64,000 nt of DNA. Origin: Bryoerythrophyllum caledonicum (lineage: Eukaryota; Streptophyta; Bryopsida; Pottiales; Pottiaceae). Shown piece after piece: positions 25,133-36,850 of this stretch; the stretch's first letter is position 1; every line of letters begins with the position of its first letter. The position numbers were made by a program, and so were the translations under genes. The notes beneath the pieces are model-generated. The model saw only the letters and a list, made by a program, of their open reading frames with translations. It was not told where the DNA came from and did no database searches. Location of the stretch: positions 8,200,291 to 8,264,290 of the forward strand of contig OZ020515.1 in NCBI GenBank assembly GCA_963971425.1, in the 5' to 3' direction.

Positions 25133-27928
25133 ATGATGAGGTCCAAGAACAGCGCCGCGATGAAGAAGGACAGCATGACCAGCCTCCTTCTGCTCATGGC
25201 CTCGCTCTTCGCCTGCCTCTACATTGCCGGCAGGTCCGCTCCAAATCTTCACGACCGATCGGTAGCGATGGATGCGTGTTTGGGTTTTTGCTGATTTGAG
25301 TTTAATTCGCTTGAACGTGAGGGTTTCGTGAAGAATTTGATCTAGATCTAGTCGCTGCGTTGACGGTTTTTGTGGTGTTGGGCTTTTAGGTTGTGGCAGG
25401 ATGCTGAAATCCGACGCCAGCTGATGAGTACCGACCCGAATGTCAGCATTCAGGTGCCGTTTTCTTGTTAGGGTTTCGTGGATATGTCGAAAAAAGAAGC
25501 TTAAGAACAAGACTAAGCCAATGAAGGTTCTGATGGAGCCTGTATTTTTTCACAGGAAGTAACGTTTTGTGTCCACTATCTGTTTGCAGGCAAAAGACGC
25601 TCTTTCGGTGGATGAGACACTGAGGTTGATAGATTGCAAGTAAGAGTGACCCTTGTCCTGAGGTTGATAGTACGAGTTTTTCTTGTTCGGGTTTACGTGG
25701 TCAGTCGGGAACCATATGTACAGCCACATATTTTACTCTGTAGAATACAAAAATGTATGATAGTTTAGCAAGCACCTTACACCTTTGGATTGAAGATTCT
25801 TCACCTAACATCTTTCATTTGGAGGTCTGAACCTTATCATGTTCAAATACGACACCATACATGTAGAATACTGTGACCTTCTGACGTTTAAGGGGTCAAG
25901 CTTTAGAGGAACTGTAGAAGCAGTGGTGCTGATTCATGTGGAGATGTTGTGCTGTTGAACCTGGATTGTGTTTGCAGAGAGCAACAGAAGAAACTGGTAG
26001 ATGCGGAGCTGGAGGTAGCTGCTGCGAGGAGCCAGGGCTATGTGCCTTCTTCTAACAGAACCGGTCACAGGACTCTTGTTGTTGGCATCTTCACTAATTT
26101 TGGTGGCCAGACCCGCCGCGCGGCTTCTCGCAAGAATTGGGTACCTACTGGTACATCCACGTTTCTTTCTTCCTTCGACTTTGTTCTATGATCTCACCTT
26201 GTTTGAGATCCTCCTACTGTTGTCTCCTTTCTAACTTTACTTGTGGTGGCCACAGGTGCTGCGTTGAAGCAACTTGAAAGTGACAAAGGTATCATCATTC
26301 GATACGTTATTGGACGCAGGTTTGTTTCTGTATTATTATTTGTCTATCATTAAAAAAGAATCCTCCCCACAATGCATCCCTTTCAACATGTCGTCTTTGA
26401 TCTCCTTTATGCAATTTTTGGTATGTCAAGGTAGTTGTTTGCTTTCTATTGTATGCGTATCGAGCTCAGATTGTGAGTTTGAGTTGGATACAGTTCAAAC
26501 AGAGGAGATATGTTGGACCGGCAAATTGATCAGGAAAACAGCGAAACAAATGACTTTTTAATTCTGGTACTTGACTGTCTATTCGTATCTGTATGAATTG
26601 TTCTTGTTGTTTTCCTCTTTCCAGCTGCGGGAATACGTTTCCCAGCTGTTGCCGACTTCAGTTTTTTATGGTGGTGCATTGATCTCTACAGGACGATCAC
26701 GTTGAGAGTGACGACGACTTGACTCAGAAAACCAGGCTTTTCTTCAGCAAAGCAGTCAATGCCTGGGACGCAGATTTTTACGTGAAGATGGATGATAACG
26801 TTGGATTGAATCTAGGTGAGGCAAATTTCCACCTTCACATAAATGCATTCACATTGTGGTCCGAACATAATGTCACAGTACTTGTGGCCTTCATTCAGTT
26901 GCAGGTTTCGGATTGCATGCTCTTAAAGTTGATGAACGTATGATGTGGCTATGGAGCAGATATGGTAACTACCATGCTTTCAAGTCACCGAGACAAGCCC
27001 AGAGTGTACGTGGGGTGCATGAAATCTGGAGTGGTCGTAAGTGACCCGTAAGTATCACAACGCCCAGTGTTTTTTGAGAGTTCACGAGTGTTACTGAGTT
27101 TCATCACCAGCAAGTGTCACCTATTGCAATTCGTTATACTCAAGAGTAGATAGGCGTTCAGAATTCTTATCTTGACCCGAAATTCTTTCTGAGTTGAGAG
27201 AACTCTTGTTTTGCAGGAACGCGCAATGGTATGAGCCTGACTGGTGGAAATTTGGAGAACAGAAGTCAGAGTAAGTTGCACATTATTCGCAGATTCAACT
27301 CTCATGTAGTGTACACCATAACCCTGATGTTTTGTAAGCTTCGATGTTCTTACTTCCGATATGTATCATGAAAGAGAACTATTTTCTAAAGCATGTTTTC
27401 GGGCAGGTATCATCGGCATGCTGCTGGACAAGTTTATGGTCTTTCAAGAGCGTTGGCACAGTATATTTCTATTAACAGGTGGGTAACAATACTCTTTATT
27501 TGGTTTGAAACCTCTTACTTCTGCTGACTTCTCTGATTTCCTTGCATGCAGTGTCTTTCTCAAGGATTACAAAAATGAAGACGTCGCAGTTGGAGCTTGG
27601 ATGCTTGGCTTAGGTGTAGAGCACGTCAATGACCGGAACCTCTGCTGTGCTTTTAATACAGGTATTTGTCTCACCTACTTTTTGTAATCAATTTCTGGCT
27701 CCTTACTATTATGTAACAATTAAGAATTAGAGCAAAAAGACCGTAGTTATTAGAGTTATTTGTTAAGTCACTTAAAGTTCCAATAGAATACGTCGTGTTT
27801 GATTTTAATACTACTCTTTCCTCACTCTCACTATCAATGGAAGAGGTCAAAACTCATGGTGTCTTTCCAAAAATCAATTCATTAAAGTTTGGTTAATGTT
27901 TGCAGGTGGCGTTTGTTGGACCCAGTAA
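25133..27928 (+). CDS. GT31 family (beta-1,3-galactosyltransferase-like) glycosyltransferase
   Basis: Predicted type II Golgi glycosyltransferase, 328 residues, 12 exons: 25133-25233, 25390-25453, 25590-25639, 25978-26150, 26256-26319, 26503-26566, 26692-26815, 26960-27047, 27217-27270, 27407-27478, 27552-27661, 27906-27928; every join keeps phase. Short basic N-terminus, membrane anchor about residues 16-34, a stem, then the catalytic domain: LVVGIFTNFGGQTRRAASRKNWV, IIIRYVIGR, DMLDRQIDQENSETNDFLIL, then DFYVKMDDNVGLNL, PRVYVGCMKSG, YHRHAAGQVYGLSRALAQYI, NEDVAVGAWMLGLGVEHV. Related plant enzymes have DDD where this one has D206-D207-N208. The protein also ends shortly after NLCCAFNT with GGVCWTQ, without the usual Cys-rich tail. 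Activity is therefore uncertain. An ATG directly follows the first one. Confidence 0.85.
25690..25908 (-). repeat. Dispersed repeat copy inside GT31 intron 3
   Basis: Same family as 3308-4068: TTTTACTCTGTAGAATACAA, then CTTACACCTTTGGATTGAAG, ACCATACATGTAGAATACTG and CTTCTGACGTTTAAGGGG. It has both end regions and is among the most complete copies. The intron (25640-25977) is little more than this element plus splice sites, so the insertion probably enlarged a short intron. Confidence 0.8.
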
Positions 27929-28829
27929 TGGAGAGCTGTACTATGAAAATGTTGACTGGTTTGCATTCCAACTTTGGCTCTAACCTATGGTAAATCTCTC
28001 ACAATTGTAAAGGTTATTCGAAGCTTCACTTCACCTGTGGTTGTGTACAATTGAGCTGTTTTCTTGGTCGGCCATAGCCACCTATCGTCCTTAAAGGTTT
28101 ATCGTCCTTAAAGGGTTAAATAGGTTGTCAGAAGGAAAGGGTAGAGTGGGTTGTGATTCTTTAAGGTTGGGGAGATTATTTTTGGGCGGTCAAGGCTTCA
28201 CTCTCTGTACAGTTTGTACTATTATAAGGGCAATTTTGGTCTAGTTACTCGTTCGTCTCCTTATTTATCACTTCTTATGCAATGGTTTGTAGAGGACGTT
28301 TTAGAATGTTGGTAGTGTTTTGTCTTTCATTTTATGCAATTTCATTTTTATCATTATGGCATTTTAAGGGTTTGTTGCAATTGTTTGTTGCAATTGTTTG
28401 TTTTCAGAAGTATATGTATGATAAGTTTCTTGGACCATAAAGGGTTGCTTGTGCTCTACAAGACTTGTTATGTTTTTGTACTACTAATGCTAAAACTATG
28501 TATGATTAAAGAGGCAATTTACAAGCAACTAAAACTTCTTTGTGATGATGCAATTATTATAAAAAAAAAATTCATGTGATTTACTGTAGTCCAGACATTC
28601 TTATTTTTGAAAATAAAAGTAACAGTTAATGAAATTTCAAAAATTCAACTCATAAGTCTTAGCCTCATAATATGACCTTTAAGACTGTATACTATGATTG
28701 TCCAAACCTTCCAAGTTCTGTTTTTTACTAATTGAGAATCATTTTTTTCTTTGGCCTTACCCAGTACGAGCTGAAGTTCCTCCACAGTACTGTACTTAGT
28801 GGCTGCTTTCAACACCTTGAAAGAAATAT
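27929..28829. other. Region 3' of the GT31 gene
   Basis: Directly after the stop, another frame stays open (VAFVGPSNGELYYENVDWF), which could be an alternative 3' end from a different splice choice. I cannot tell. At 28065-28122 lies CCTTAAAGGGTTAA with a CGGCCATAGCCACC string, one end of the TTAACCC-type MITE family. Beyond that, AT-rich DNA with a short GCAATTGTTTGTT duplication at 28376. Confidence 0.4.
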
Positions 28830-29335
28830 TTTTCTTTGACACAATGATTCGGATATAGTGGGTGTCACCTAAGTATTACTTGGGTATCACCTATGCATTA
28901 CGGGGGTAGCACCTTGACATTATATAGATAATCACCTGACCAAAGCTTTATATTTTCCAAAATTTTGGACAACTTTCCATTTTGAATCAATTATGTACAA
29001 AAGCGACCACGTTATAGGGTACTCCAAGTCAATAAAGGATTTTCTTCCATGTCTTTCATATCAAGTAATTATGTTCATGCAATCTCGGTTACAATCATAA
29101 GGTATAAAGTATAAAATGATACAAGGGATTACTTTTGAGATAATTCAACTACAAATTAGAGTTTTCTTGAAAGTCTGAATTTTAGGGTGCTTTAGGACCT
29201 TGTGTCAGCCAAAAAGATCCTAAACCACCCTTTTAGGATCATGTGTCCTTTTCTAATTGCAAAAGCAAAGTGAGATGTGTAAATGGAGATACTTGCGGGG
29301 TGAGAAATCTCATCCTGCGTATTTCTTGGGCCAAG
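28830..29335 (+). repeat. Two-module dispersed repeat, modules swapped relative to 11290-11745
   Basis: Module 2 (TATCACCTATGCATTAC-type units, CCAAAATTTTGGACAA) is at 28835-29020; module 1 (CCTTGTGTCAGCCAAAAAGA, GGGTGAGAAATCTCATCCTG) at 29155-29335. Diverged from the other copy, but order and landmarks are clear. Confidence 0.7.
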
Positions 29336-29508
29336 TGAATGGAACAATCTGAAATGGCAAGACCTTCAATTGTGTCTTCAACATTAGTAATTTCTTTCCA
29401 ACAATAGTAAGTTCAATTTTGTAGAAGCTGGTCCTATGGTTGCTGGGTCATAATTTCATGTATTGTGTCAGGAAAACTCAAAAGTAATATGAGAAGTTGA
29501 TGCTCTTA

Positions 29509-29892
29509 GAGCATCTCCACCGGGGCATAGGGCCCTGGCAGAAATGTCGTTATTCTGTGTGACACAACGTGAAAGGTCACACCGCGGGGCATGGGCCGGC
29601 GTCCCGGCCAACCGGGCTAGCGGGGCCGGTTCTTCTAAACGAAATATTTCCAGAAAGTAAAGGGTCGCACCATAATTCCCCGCTTGAGGTGTCCAATCAC
29701 TCCATGCCACGTGGCAATTTTTAATGATTTTTTTAATAAAAATATAATTTAATTGAATTGAATTTTTTTTTTGGCGGAGTGGCCAATTTGGGGACGGGTG
29801 CGAGGGGAAGATGTAACTCCCCTCCGTCCCCTCAAACTTTGGCACCTCTCCCCCCTCGTGTGGGAAATTCCCCGTCACGGGTGGAGATGCTC
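29509..29892. mobile_element. MITE with GAGCATCTCCACC terminal repeats and TTA target duplication
   Basis: 384 bp. Left end GAGCATCTCCACCGGGGC, right end GGGTGGAGATGCTC. It is flanked by TTA at 29506-29508 and 29893-29895. A 3-bp TTA duplication and such ends fit the PIF/Harbinger (Tourist-like) type. No transposase inside. Interior partly GC-rich. Confidence 0.85.
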
Positions 29893-30270
29893 TTAGTAAT
29901 CAAAATAGTAAATTTAGTCACCAAACAATAATTGAAACAATTGACATGCTTCGTTGATAAGGGGATATGACAAATTTTTGCTGAATTATTCACTTCCACC
30001 TGGCCTTTAGTTTGACCCTTGCCTTTCAGTTCATCAGGTTATTTAGGGGATATAGCATGGTAGTCTGGATGAGTATGTTGAGTACTTTCAGTATAACTCT
30101 ATTCTAGTAGTGGAACTAATAGTATGAGGAGTTGATCTTAAATGTCACCCTCAACATTATGATATTATGATATTATAATTTTATTAGGATAGAACCAGGA
30201 CCATGTATAAAAGGTGAATGGACTTAGAAGGGGTGTGGGAAACTACCAGTCAATTCTTTGAGAATTTGGA

Positions 30271-30643
30271 GTACGGTAGGTGAACCTCTAGTTCAGCACC
30301 TCCATGGCGAATAATTGATTAAAGTGAGAAAAGGCATTCGGCATCCAAAATAAAAATAAATTAATTTTCCGCAAGAAATCACATATTACTATACTTAGCA
30401 CATTTGACAACCATGGGGATTGAACCCCACAACCTTGGGGTTCTTAATCAAAGCTTCCATGCATACACAACCTTGAAGGGAGGCTTTTCCAAGCCCCACT
30501 CCCCTTTGGTGTCTTTCAATGTGGCAGAATCAATAAATATATAGTTTCTCTAGTTTCGGCAGTTTCGTTAAATATTTTTCCACTTAATTTGGCAAGCATT
30601 TTTCTAATTAATAAACGCCGAACTAGAGGTTCACCTACGGTAC
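30271..30643. mobile_element. 373-bp element with 24-bp terminal inverted repeats
   Basis: Left end GTACGGTAGGTGAACCTCT (30271 on) and right end AGAGGTTCACCTACGGTAC (to 30643) are inverted with one mismatch over 24 bp. The interior resembles 30700-30975 as a direct, diverged duplicate (AACCATGGGGATTGAACCCC against GACCATGGGGTTTGAATTCC). No ORF; likely a non-autonomous DNA transposon. Confidence 0.75.
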
Positions 30644-30975
30644 TATGGAAGAATTTTAGTTTTTGTTGGGTAGTAGGGCCGAAGAACATTGATTGCCATC
30701 ATTACTAAAGCTTACCGATAGAGTCGGCATCTCCATGCCAAATAATGAATCAATCTAGGAAAAGGTTGTTTGCCCCTTCAAAAAAACAATAAAGCATGGA
30801 AAAAGGGTGTTTAGTTGTCCAAAAACAATAAAGCAATTTTTGGCAAGATATCAAACTACTACAAATAGCATATTTTGATGACCATGGGGTTTGAATTCCA
30901 GAAATTAGGGTTTCAAATTGAGATCTCCGTGCATGTACTTCCAAAATACGAAGGCTTTTTCCAACCCCACTCCCC

Positions 30976-31110
30976 ATTAACCCTTAAAGGCTAGGGGCTA
31001 GCTGTGGTTGATGGAAAAATGTACAAGTGTAGTAGATGATATTCTTCAAAATTAATAATGTTCATATATTCAACCATCAGCCATAGCCATCTCGGCCTTA
31101 AAGGATTAAT
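30976..31110. mobile_element. Short MITE with TTAACCCTTAAAGG ends
   Basis: About 134 bp. Left end ATTAACCCTTAAAGGCTAGG with GGGCTAGCTGTGGTTGAT; right end AACCATCAGCCATAGCC with GGCCTTAAAGGATTAAT. The ends are inverted copies. Belongs with 48105-48318 and 51328-51632 by end sequence. Confidence 0.65.
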
Positions 31111-33170
31111 GTCACTAGTAGTCGCAGATTTTAGCATTTTCAGTCAACGAATTCCCAATATATTTGGCTAGCCTTTCTTGAATTAATTAAAGTCAAACTT
31201 GACAGTAGGCTCCGGTACTCATGCATGTCATTGGTGTAAAAAAAGAATTCATGAGATTTTTTCAAACTCTATTTTTCTTCCATATTTAAATCTCATCCTC
31301 TCTTTATTTTTTCTTTCCTTTCATTGGAAGGACTTCCAAGAAACTTCTAATATTGTAGTAAAGGGTTCTACCTCCACCCAAAAGTAGATAAATATGCACT
31401 ATGCAAAGGATCTAAGCCCTTCCAAAAAAAACCAAAAAAAGTACAATATTCAATTATAAAGGGTTTTACTTCTTTTTTTTCCAAAATAGGAAAATGTGCA
31501 TGAACAACCCAAATCGGGAGTTAAAAGAAAAGAAGGAAAATACTAGAGTTTTGTGAAAGTAAAGGATCTTTCACCACAAATCTTAGGGTCTTATGTTAGT
31601 AACTGGGACCACATGCACATGGTGACTTGGCTTGGAAAAGGTGTGGGGGAACCTCCAGTCAACCTTTTGGGAACTAGGGGTGCTACGGGGGAGCTTTAGC
31701 TTGCATGGGGTAGGACCCAAGAGCATTGATTGTTGTGCATATGATTGGTGCAAAAAAAGGCAGTATGAAAATTTTGGACGTCTATTCTCAAGCACAATTT
31801 TTTTTTGGTGCACTTTCAAGAAAACTCAAATGAAATGCTGGAGCGATCCAAAGCTACAACCAATATTTTCAAATTCATGTGTTTGGACAACTAAATTCAT
31901 GTGTTCAAATGTATCCATTGTATACATATAGTCACCTGTACTAATACACATCGTTGCCTACGGTCCATTTATTGGTGGTTGCACCTTCTTTCTACCTCAC
32001 TCCATCATGTCTTCAGTCGTATCCGGAATACAAAGTAAACTCATCCCTCCCATAAGTTATACCTCTACTAAGTTAAAATGCCACTAACTTATAATCTTAG
32101 CTAACTATAACCTCAACTAAGTTCTAACTACACTAAAATTGAGAATTAGTGTTAAGCACAACAAATGATCTAAAATGTTAATAAGTTTTTACTTGTGATG
32201 AATGTTTTTACCAATGATGTTTACAATGATTCCCCTCGTTGAATAGTATCAATAGTTATGCTCATAGTAAAAACCTTCATCTAAAGTAAAAACTTATAGC
32301 ATTTACAAATTAATTAGTGTGGTTATACTAATTCTCAATTTTAGTGTAGTGCTACCATGTGACTAGGGCTGATGTTGTTGTTTTATGTTTTTGAAACCAA
32401 CCAATTACTGTATCACTATATCACTCAACAATGCTACTATTCCTTCACATGTCACAATTCAATTACAATAGTGCCACAATCCCCACATATGGTGCCATCT
32501 TCCTTTCCAGACTATTTTGAATGGTTTTCAAACACTTTTTGAGCTTTTCAACCATCCAACTTGCCTACGAACACGGTACAAGAGGGCCAACTCAAGTCCC
32601 CATGGTCATATGACATTTCCACATGCCATCTGACGTGGCGCTTGATGCTAGGCCAATTCTAGGAAATGACAGGAGGTGGATGGAGATGAAATTGTACCGA
32701 AGCTACCAAGTCCTCTACTAAAGCCACCACTAACTGAGTTCTTACCACCTCCATCCACCAGCGCTAGATTTGGCTATAACTTATGGGAGGGATGAGTGTA
32801 CAAATTAATTTATATCCGGAGTAATCGGTATTCGATAGCCTTGGAAATCATTGAAGATGAAAAGAAAAGAAAAGCAATCTCAACAAAACCCGAAACAATC
32901 CGACAACATCGAGCTAAAGAAAGGCAACCAACTAAAGAAAAATCATAGAGCATGGTCCGAATCCGAAACGTGCCACAGAAGTCGCACCCACATCCGTCGT
33001 CAAAGTCAAGCTCGTCGCCGAAGTACACGATCAGCATTCAAGGCATTCGTCACCCTGATACCCGGTCGATACTATCACAATACCCGGCAGATACTAACAC
33101 AATAACCTGTTGATACCACGGCAATACCATGGCAGATAAGGTATCAACAAGAGAATTTTACAGTAGGTTC
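31111..33170. other. Repeat-rich intergenic DNA
   Basis: Contains the MITE at 32128-32349 and old repeat fragments; 31200-31260 and 31735-31800 share a CATTGGTGTAAAAAAAG-type motif. At 33050-33130 short GATACC/AATACC repeats occur. No gene that I can support. Confidence 0.4.
32128..32349. mobile_element. 222-bp MITE with CTACACTAAAATTGAG ends
   Basis: Left CTACACTAAAATTGAGAATT, right AATTCTCAATTTTAGTGTAG, an almost perfect inverted pair. A related copy lies at 38143-38363, with similar interior landmarks (AAGTTTTTACTTGTGATGAA against AAGTTTTTTCTCTTGATGAA). No coding capacity. Confidence 0.8.
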
Positions 33171-34246
33171 TATTTGTTTATGTCTGCTCGCTCAGCTGAT
33201 CGACGTGCTGCGCGTGCCTTCCGACGCTGGTTCTTCGTCCGCAGATAAGTCAGCTCATGACTCGGTGCGCTCACTGATCGATGCCGTCCCCGCGATTTTC
33301 CACCGCGATCGATTGAGTGATTTTCTAGCTAGTAATGTTTTCTGGTCAACTGCAGGCTCTCGTGACGTGATTTAAGCCGGTGAACTCGAGTCGTGTCGCA
33401 GTTGCAGGTCATCGCCGAGCTTGGAAGTCTCCGTCTGCAGGATCTCGATCACAGCGGGTACGGTTTCTATCTTCGCTTTCACCTCTCGTTAACGTGAAGT
33501 TCTGAGCTGCTAGAGTGTGGGCGACGTTCTAAATGTCAGCTCGCGTTGGCGTCCATAGCCACCACCGTCGTGTTTTCTTCTCGGATCTGTACGGTACTCG
33601 CGCGTCACCTTCTGGGTTGTGTGTACGGTGACTGTTGTTGCGGTGGTTGGAGTCCATTTCGGGAAGCTTGCAGTTGGAGCAGGGTTGATTAGAAGCTGAT
33701 CAAGTGATTAGTTCGGTGTGGGAGGGTTGTACGTCGCACTAGTGGAGTAGAGTAACACTATCTGATTTGCGAGGCAGCTGATGTGGTGAGTTCTAGTCGT
33801 GTGTCGGATTCTAGCTTGGCCGAGTCTGTGAAGGTCGAGGATGTGAAACTTGGATGCACTTTACTGAAGACGTTGTAATCTGGGTGCCGCCATTCGATTT
33901 GAGCCTGTGATTCGGGATGGTTGATTGGCACCGACTGGTTAGTTGAGTGCAACGGATTGCGACTAGCTCCTCTTCAGCGAAATTGCGTGAATCACGAGCT
34001 GGCTGATGATGCTCTGGAGGCTAGTCTGAGTGGATGTGGAGCTTGGCCGTGTCTGATCAAGCCGCTTTGTGTGAAGCTCGGCCTGTGTATGAACTTAATT
34101 TGTGGAGTGAATGTGAATCTCGATGGATGTTGTGAAGCTCGCTTGTTCGAGTGAATGTGAAGCTTGGTGGAGTATTTGAAGCGTGCTTGTGTCTGTGAGT
34201 TCCTAAACCTGCAGTGTTCTCGCTGTGCCAGTGCGGATCAGGCGCG
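33171..34246 (+). promoter_or_regulatory. GC-moderate leader and promoter region of the chitinase gene
   Basis: Base composition rises here relative to the AT-rich DNA before it. No coding domain. Short reiterations of GTGAATGTGAA and TGTGAAGCTCG occur at 34060-34190. It may include non-coding exons of the chitinase transcript; transcript data would decide. Confidence 0.35.
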
Positions 34247-35694
34247 ATGGCGGGGAGAATGCGACTATTCGCGTTGCTGGTCCTGGTGTTCCTCTCCTTG
34301 TGCTTCCGCCACGCCACAGCCCAGTGCAGCGCGGCCAACCCCTGCGCTGACAACCTCTGCTGCAGCCAGTACAACTACTGCGGCAGCGACGACGCCTACT
34401 GCCTCATCGGGGAGGGCTGCCAGGCCGGGCCCTGCCGCGCCGAGCCCACCCCGCCGCCCCCGCCCGCGCCGCCCTCGCCGCCCAGCCCACCTNNNNNNNN
34501 NNNNNNNNNNNNNNNNNNNNNNNNNNNNNNNNNNNNNNNNNNNNNNNNNNNNNNNNNNNNNNNNNNNNNNNNNNNNNNNNNNNNNNNNNNNNNNNNNNNN
34601 NNNNNNNNNNNNNNNNNNNNNNNNNNNNNNNNNNNNNNNNNNNNNNNNNNNNNNNNNNNNNNNNNNNNNNNNNNNNNNNNNNNNNNNNNNNNCAGCGTGT
34701 CCCCCACGCCCTCTAGCGGCGCGGGGAAACTCCTCACGCGCAGCCTCTTCGAGAAGCTCTACCCGAACTACAACCAGTCGTTCTACTCGTACGATGCCCT
34801 CATCGTCGCCGCGCGTGCCTTCCCCAAGTTCCTCAACCAGGGCTGTCCCGAAGACCGCCTCCGCGAGCTCGCCGCGTTCAGCGCCCACGTCCAGCAGGAA
34901 ACTGCCGGTGCGTGGTCCCCCTCAAATTCTTCCTTAACTGTTTCCTCAATCCTTTCTCAATGTTATCACAACGACTCCTCACAGTTTCTTCCATTTACTC
35001 TCAACTTCTTTTTCAAAACTTTCCTGTTACCTCAATGTTGCATATTTCATACGATGGCCTAGTGTGTTGATTGCGAAGTAAGGTCATCGTTGGACTGATT
35101 TTGTACAACGTTTGCAGGGTTGATTTATGTGGAGGAGATCTCGAAGTCGAGTGTGTACTGTGATGATACATCAACGCGGTACCCATGTGAACCATATCAG
35201 AAGTATTTCGGACGCGGCCCTCTTCAGCTCACATGGTATGTAACACTCTTAAAGAATGTCACAGATTGACAACCGTATAGTCATGTCACAGTTCCCATCA
35301 CATGATTCCCTACTGCAGGAATTTCAACTACGGTCCCTGCGGCGAGGCGCTAGGAATCGACATCCTGAAGCGCCCGTTCCTCGTCTCCTTCGACCCCGTG
35401 CTGGCCTTCAAGGCGTCCCTGTGGTTCTGGAACACCGCCCGCGAGGGCGGCATCCCCTCGATCCACGACGTGATCATCGGCAAGCACAAGCTCACGGCGG
35501 CCGACAAGGCGGCCAACCGCAAGAACGGCTTCGGGTACACCATCAACATCATCAACGGCGGCATCGAGTGCGGCAAGGGCACCGCCACCACGCAGGCGGC
35601 CAACCGCGTCAAGTACTTCGAGGAGTTTTGCAAGACGCTCGGTGTGTCGCCGGGCAAGAATCTCGACTGCACTAATCAAAAGTCTTTCGTTTAG
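34247..35694 (+). CDS. GH19 chitinase with N-terminal hevein (CBM18) domain, interrupted by an assembly gap
   Basis: Secreted defence-type endochitinase. Three exons: 34247-34907 (with 200 N), 35118-35235, 35319-35694; phases fit. Signal peptide about residues 1-25, then a hevein chitin-binding domain with its Cys pattern (CSAANPCADNLCCSQYNYCG, then CQAGPC). A Pro-rich linker ([15 protein letters not shown]) runs into the gap. The GH19 domain follows: LFEKLYPNYNQSFYSYDALI, FSAHVQQETAG with the first catalytic Glu region, YVEEISKSSVYC with the second acidic region, YFGRGPLQLTWNFNYGPCG, FWNTAREGGIPSIHDVI and NIINGGIECGKG. The EEI-YC arrangement resembles the shorter-loop GH19 enzymes rather than typical class I ones. 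The true linker length is unknown. Start chosen at 34247 because it begins the signal peptide. Confidence 0.93.
34493..34692. other. Assembly gap, 200 N
   Basis: Exactly 200 N between CCCAGCCCACCT and CAGCGTGTCCCC, within the Pro/Ser linker of the chitinase. The round number suggests a placeholder. The frame happens to be kept across it, so that carries no weight. Confidence 1.
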
Positions 35695-35937
35695 ATGTCA
35701 CTACACCCTTCTCTCCAGATAGCGATGGTGGTGTTTACTCTGAACTAGAGATAATAAACAATGTAGACAGTTTTCTTAACTGGTAACGTGTTATGAGATC
35801 GTGGGGAAAGAGACCAAAAATTAATAATAATAAATCAGATTTTTTTCTGTAACATCTTATGGAAGAAGGGTATCACAACTGCAAAAGATCATGGGAAATG
35901 ACCCTTACAAACGGTTGGCTGTTACCATAACAGCTAC

Positions 35938-36560
35938 ACTAAGGGCCGCTTCACACCGGACCGAGTCTAGAGTCTGTCTGTCAAAATTTCTGCCCAAATT
36001 ATGGCGAGAGTCTAAACTTTTAGATTAAAAAAAAAACATTAAAATACATATATTGCAGCCTTTGGACGGCTGTGTTGTGAAGCCCCAAAGTCCAAGTCCA
36101 AAGTCTAGACCCCATATCATTTTGCCAAAAAAAAATCAGCAAAACAATTTGGCCTCTTTCATTTAACAGTCCGGATCTTGTCAAGTTTAGATTCTTTTGT
36201 TGAAAAAATCGACGGACTCTCAAAGGAAGTTTGGATCGACTAAAAACGGTGACCCAAGTTTTGCTCAAGAGTCCATTGCCTTGGCGCCAAAACTCTCCAA
36301 ATGTACTGCCATGTAGGTACATTAGAAGACGACGGCCTTTGGACTTTAGCCTTTTGGGCCGCTTCACACTTGGTGGCCAAGTTGAGTGGCCGTGGATTTC
36401 CACCAATGAGATTGTTAGAATGGGACTTTGGGCCGCGGACTGGCCGCGGACAAGGGGCAATAACAGCTTGTATACTTGCTCAAATGTCAATTGTGAGGAC
36501 ATTTTTGACATCCTCGTGAAACGTAGATGTCCCAAATGTCCTCAAACCTAAGATTTGAGC
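35938..36560 (+). repeat. Dispersed repeat with GGGCCGCTTCACAC ends, inverted partner at 58590-59285
   Basis: Opens AAGGGCCGCTTCACACCGGA. Inside are GAAGCCCCAAAGTCCAAGTC, CCATATCATTTTGCC, GGTGACCCAAGTTTT and CTTTTGGGCCGCTTCACACT. The reverse complements occur in the same order reversed at 58590-59285 (AAACTTGGGTCGCTCATTTT, CATAATGATATGAGG, GACTTGGCCTTTGGGGCTTC). Confidence 0.75.
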
Positions 36561-36850
36561 AAGAACTCTGTACGGTATGTCCGCTCAAAGGTGAGGGGGT
36601 ATGCGGAATGGCTTTGGACTGCCCACGGACTGCCCGTGGACAAGAGGCCATACGAGCTTGAATACCGGCTCAAATGTCAATTGTGAGGACATTTTTGACA
36701 TCCTTGTGTAGCGTAGATGTCCGAAATGTCCTCAAACATAAGATTTGAGCAAGAACTCCATGCGTTATGTCTGCTCAAATGTGAGGGGGTACACGGAATG
36801 GCTACGGATTGCCCGCAGATTGGTCGTAGATAGCCCACGGACTGGCGGCG
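36464..36850 (+). repeat. About 193-bp tandem duplication followed by GACTGCCCGCGG reiterations
   Basis: Two copies of CTCAAATGTCAATTGTGAGG, ACATTTTTGACATCC, GAGCAAGAACTC and TATGCGGAATGGCT-type sequence start near 36464 and 36657. A third, partial copy is at 58595-58715. After the second copy, 36800-36945 has repeated GACTGCCC/GGCGGAC strings. Confidence 0.8.

Noticed and set aside
30400-30460. GGGGATTGAACCCCACAACC resembling a tRNA T-arm
   Set aside because: No acceptor stem or anticodon arm around it, and the string lies inside a repeat that recurs in diverged form at 30880.
34265-34888. Large minus-strand ORF across the chitinase exon
   Set aside because: Held open by the N gap and the GC-rich codons of the chitinase; no motif.
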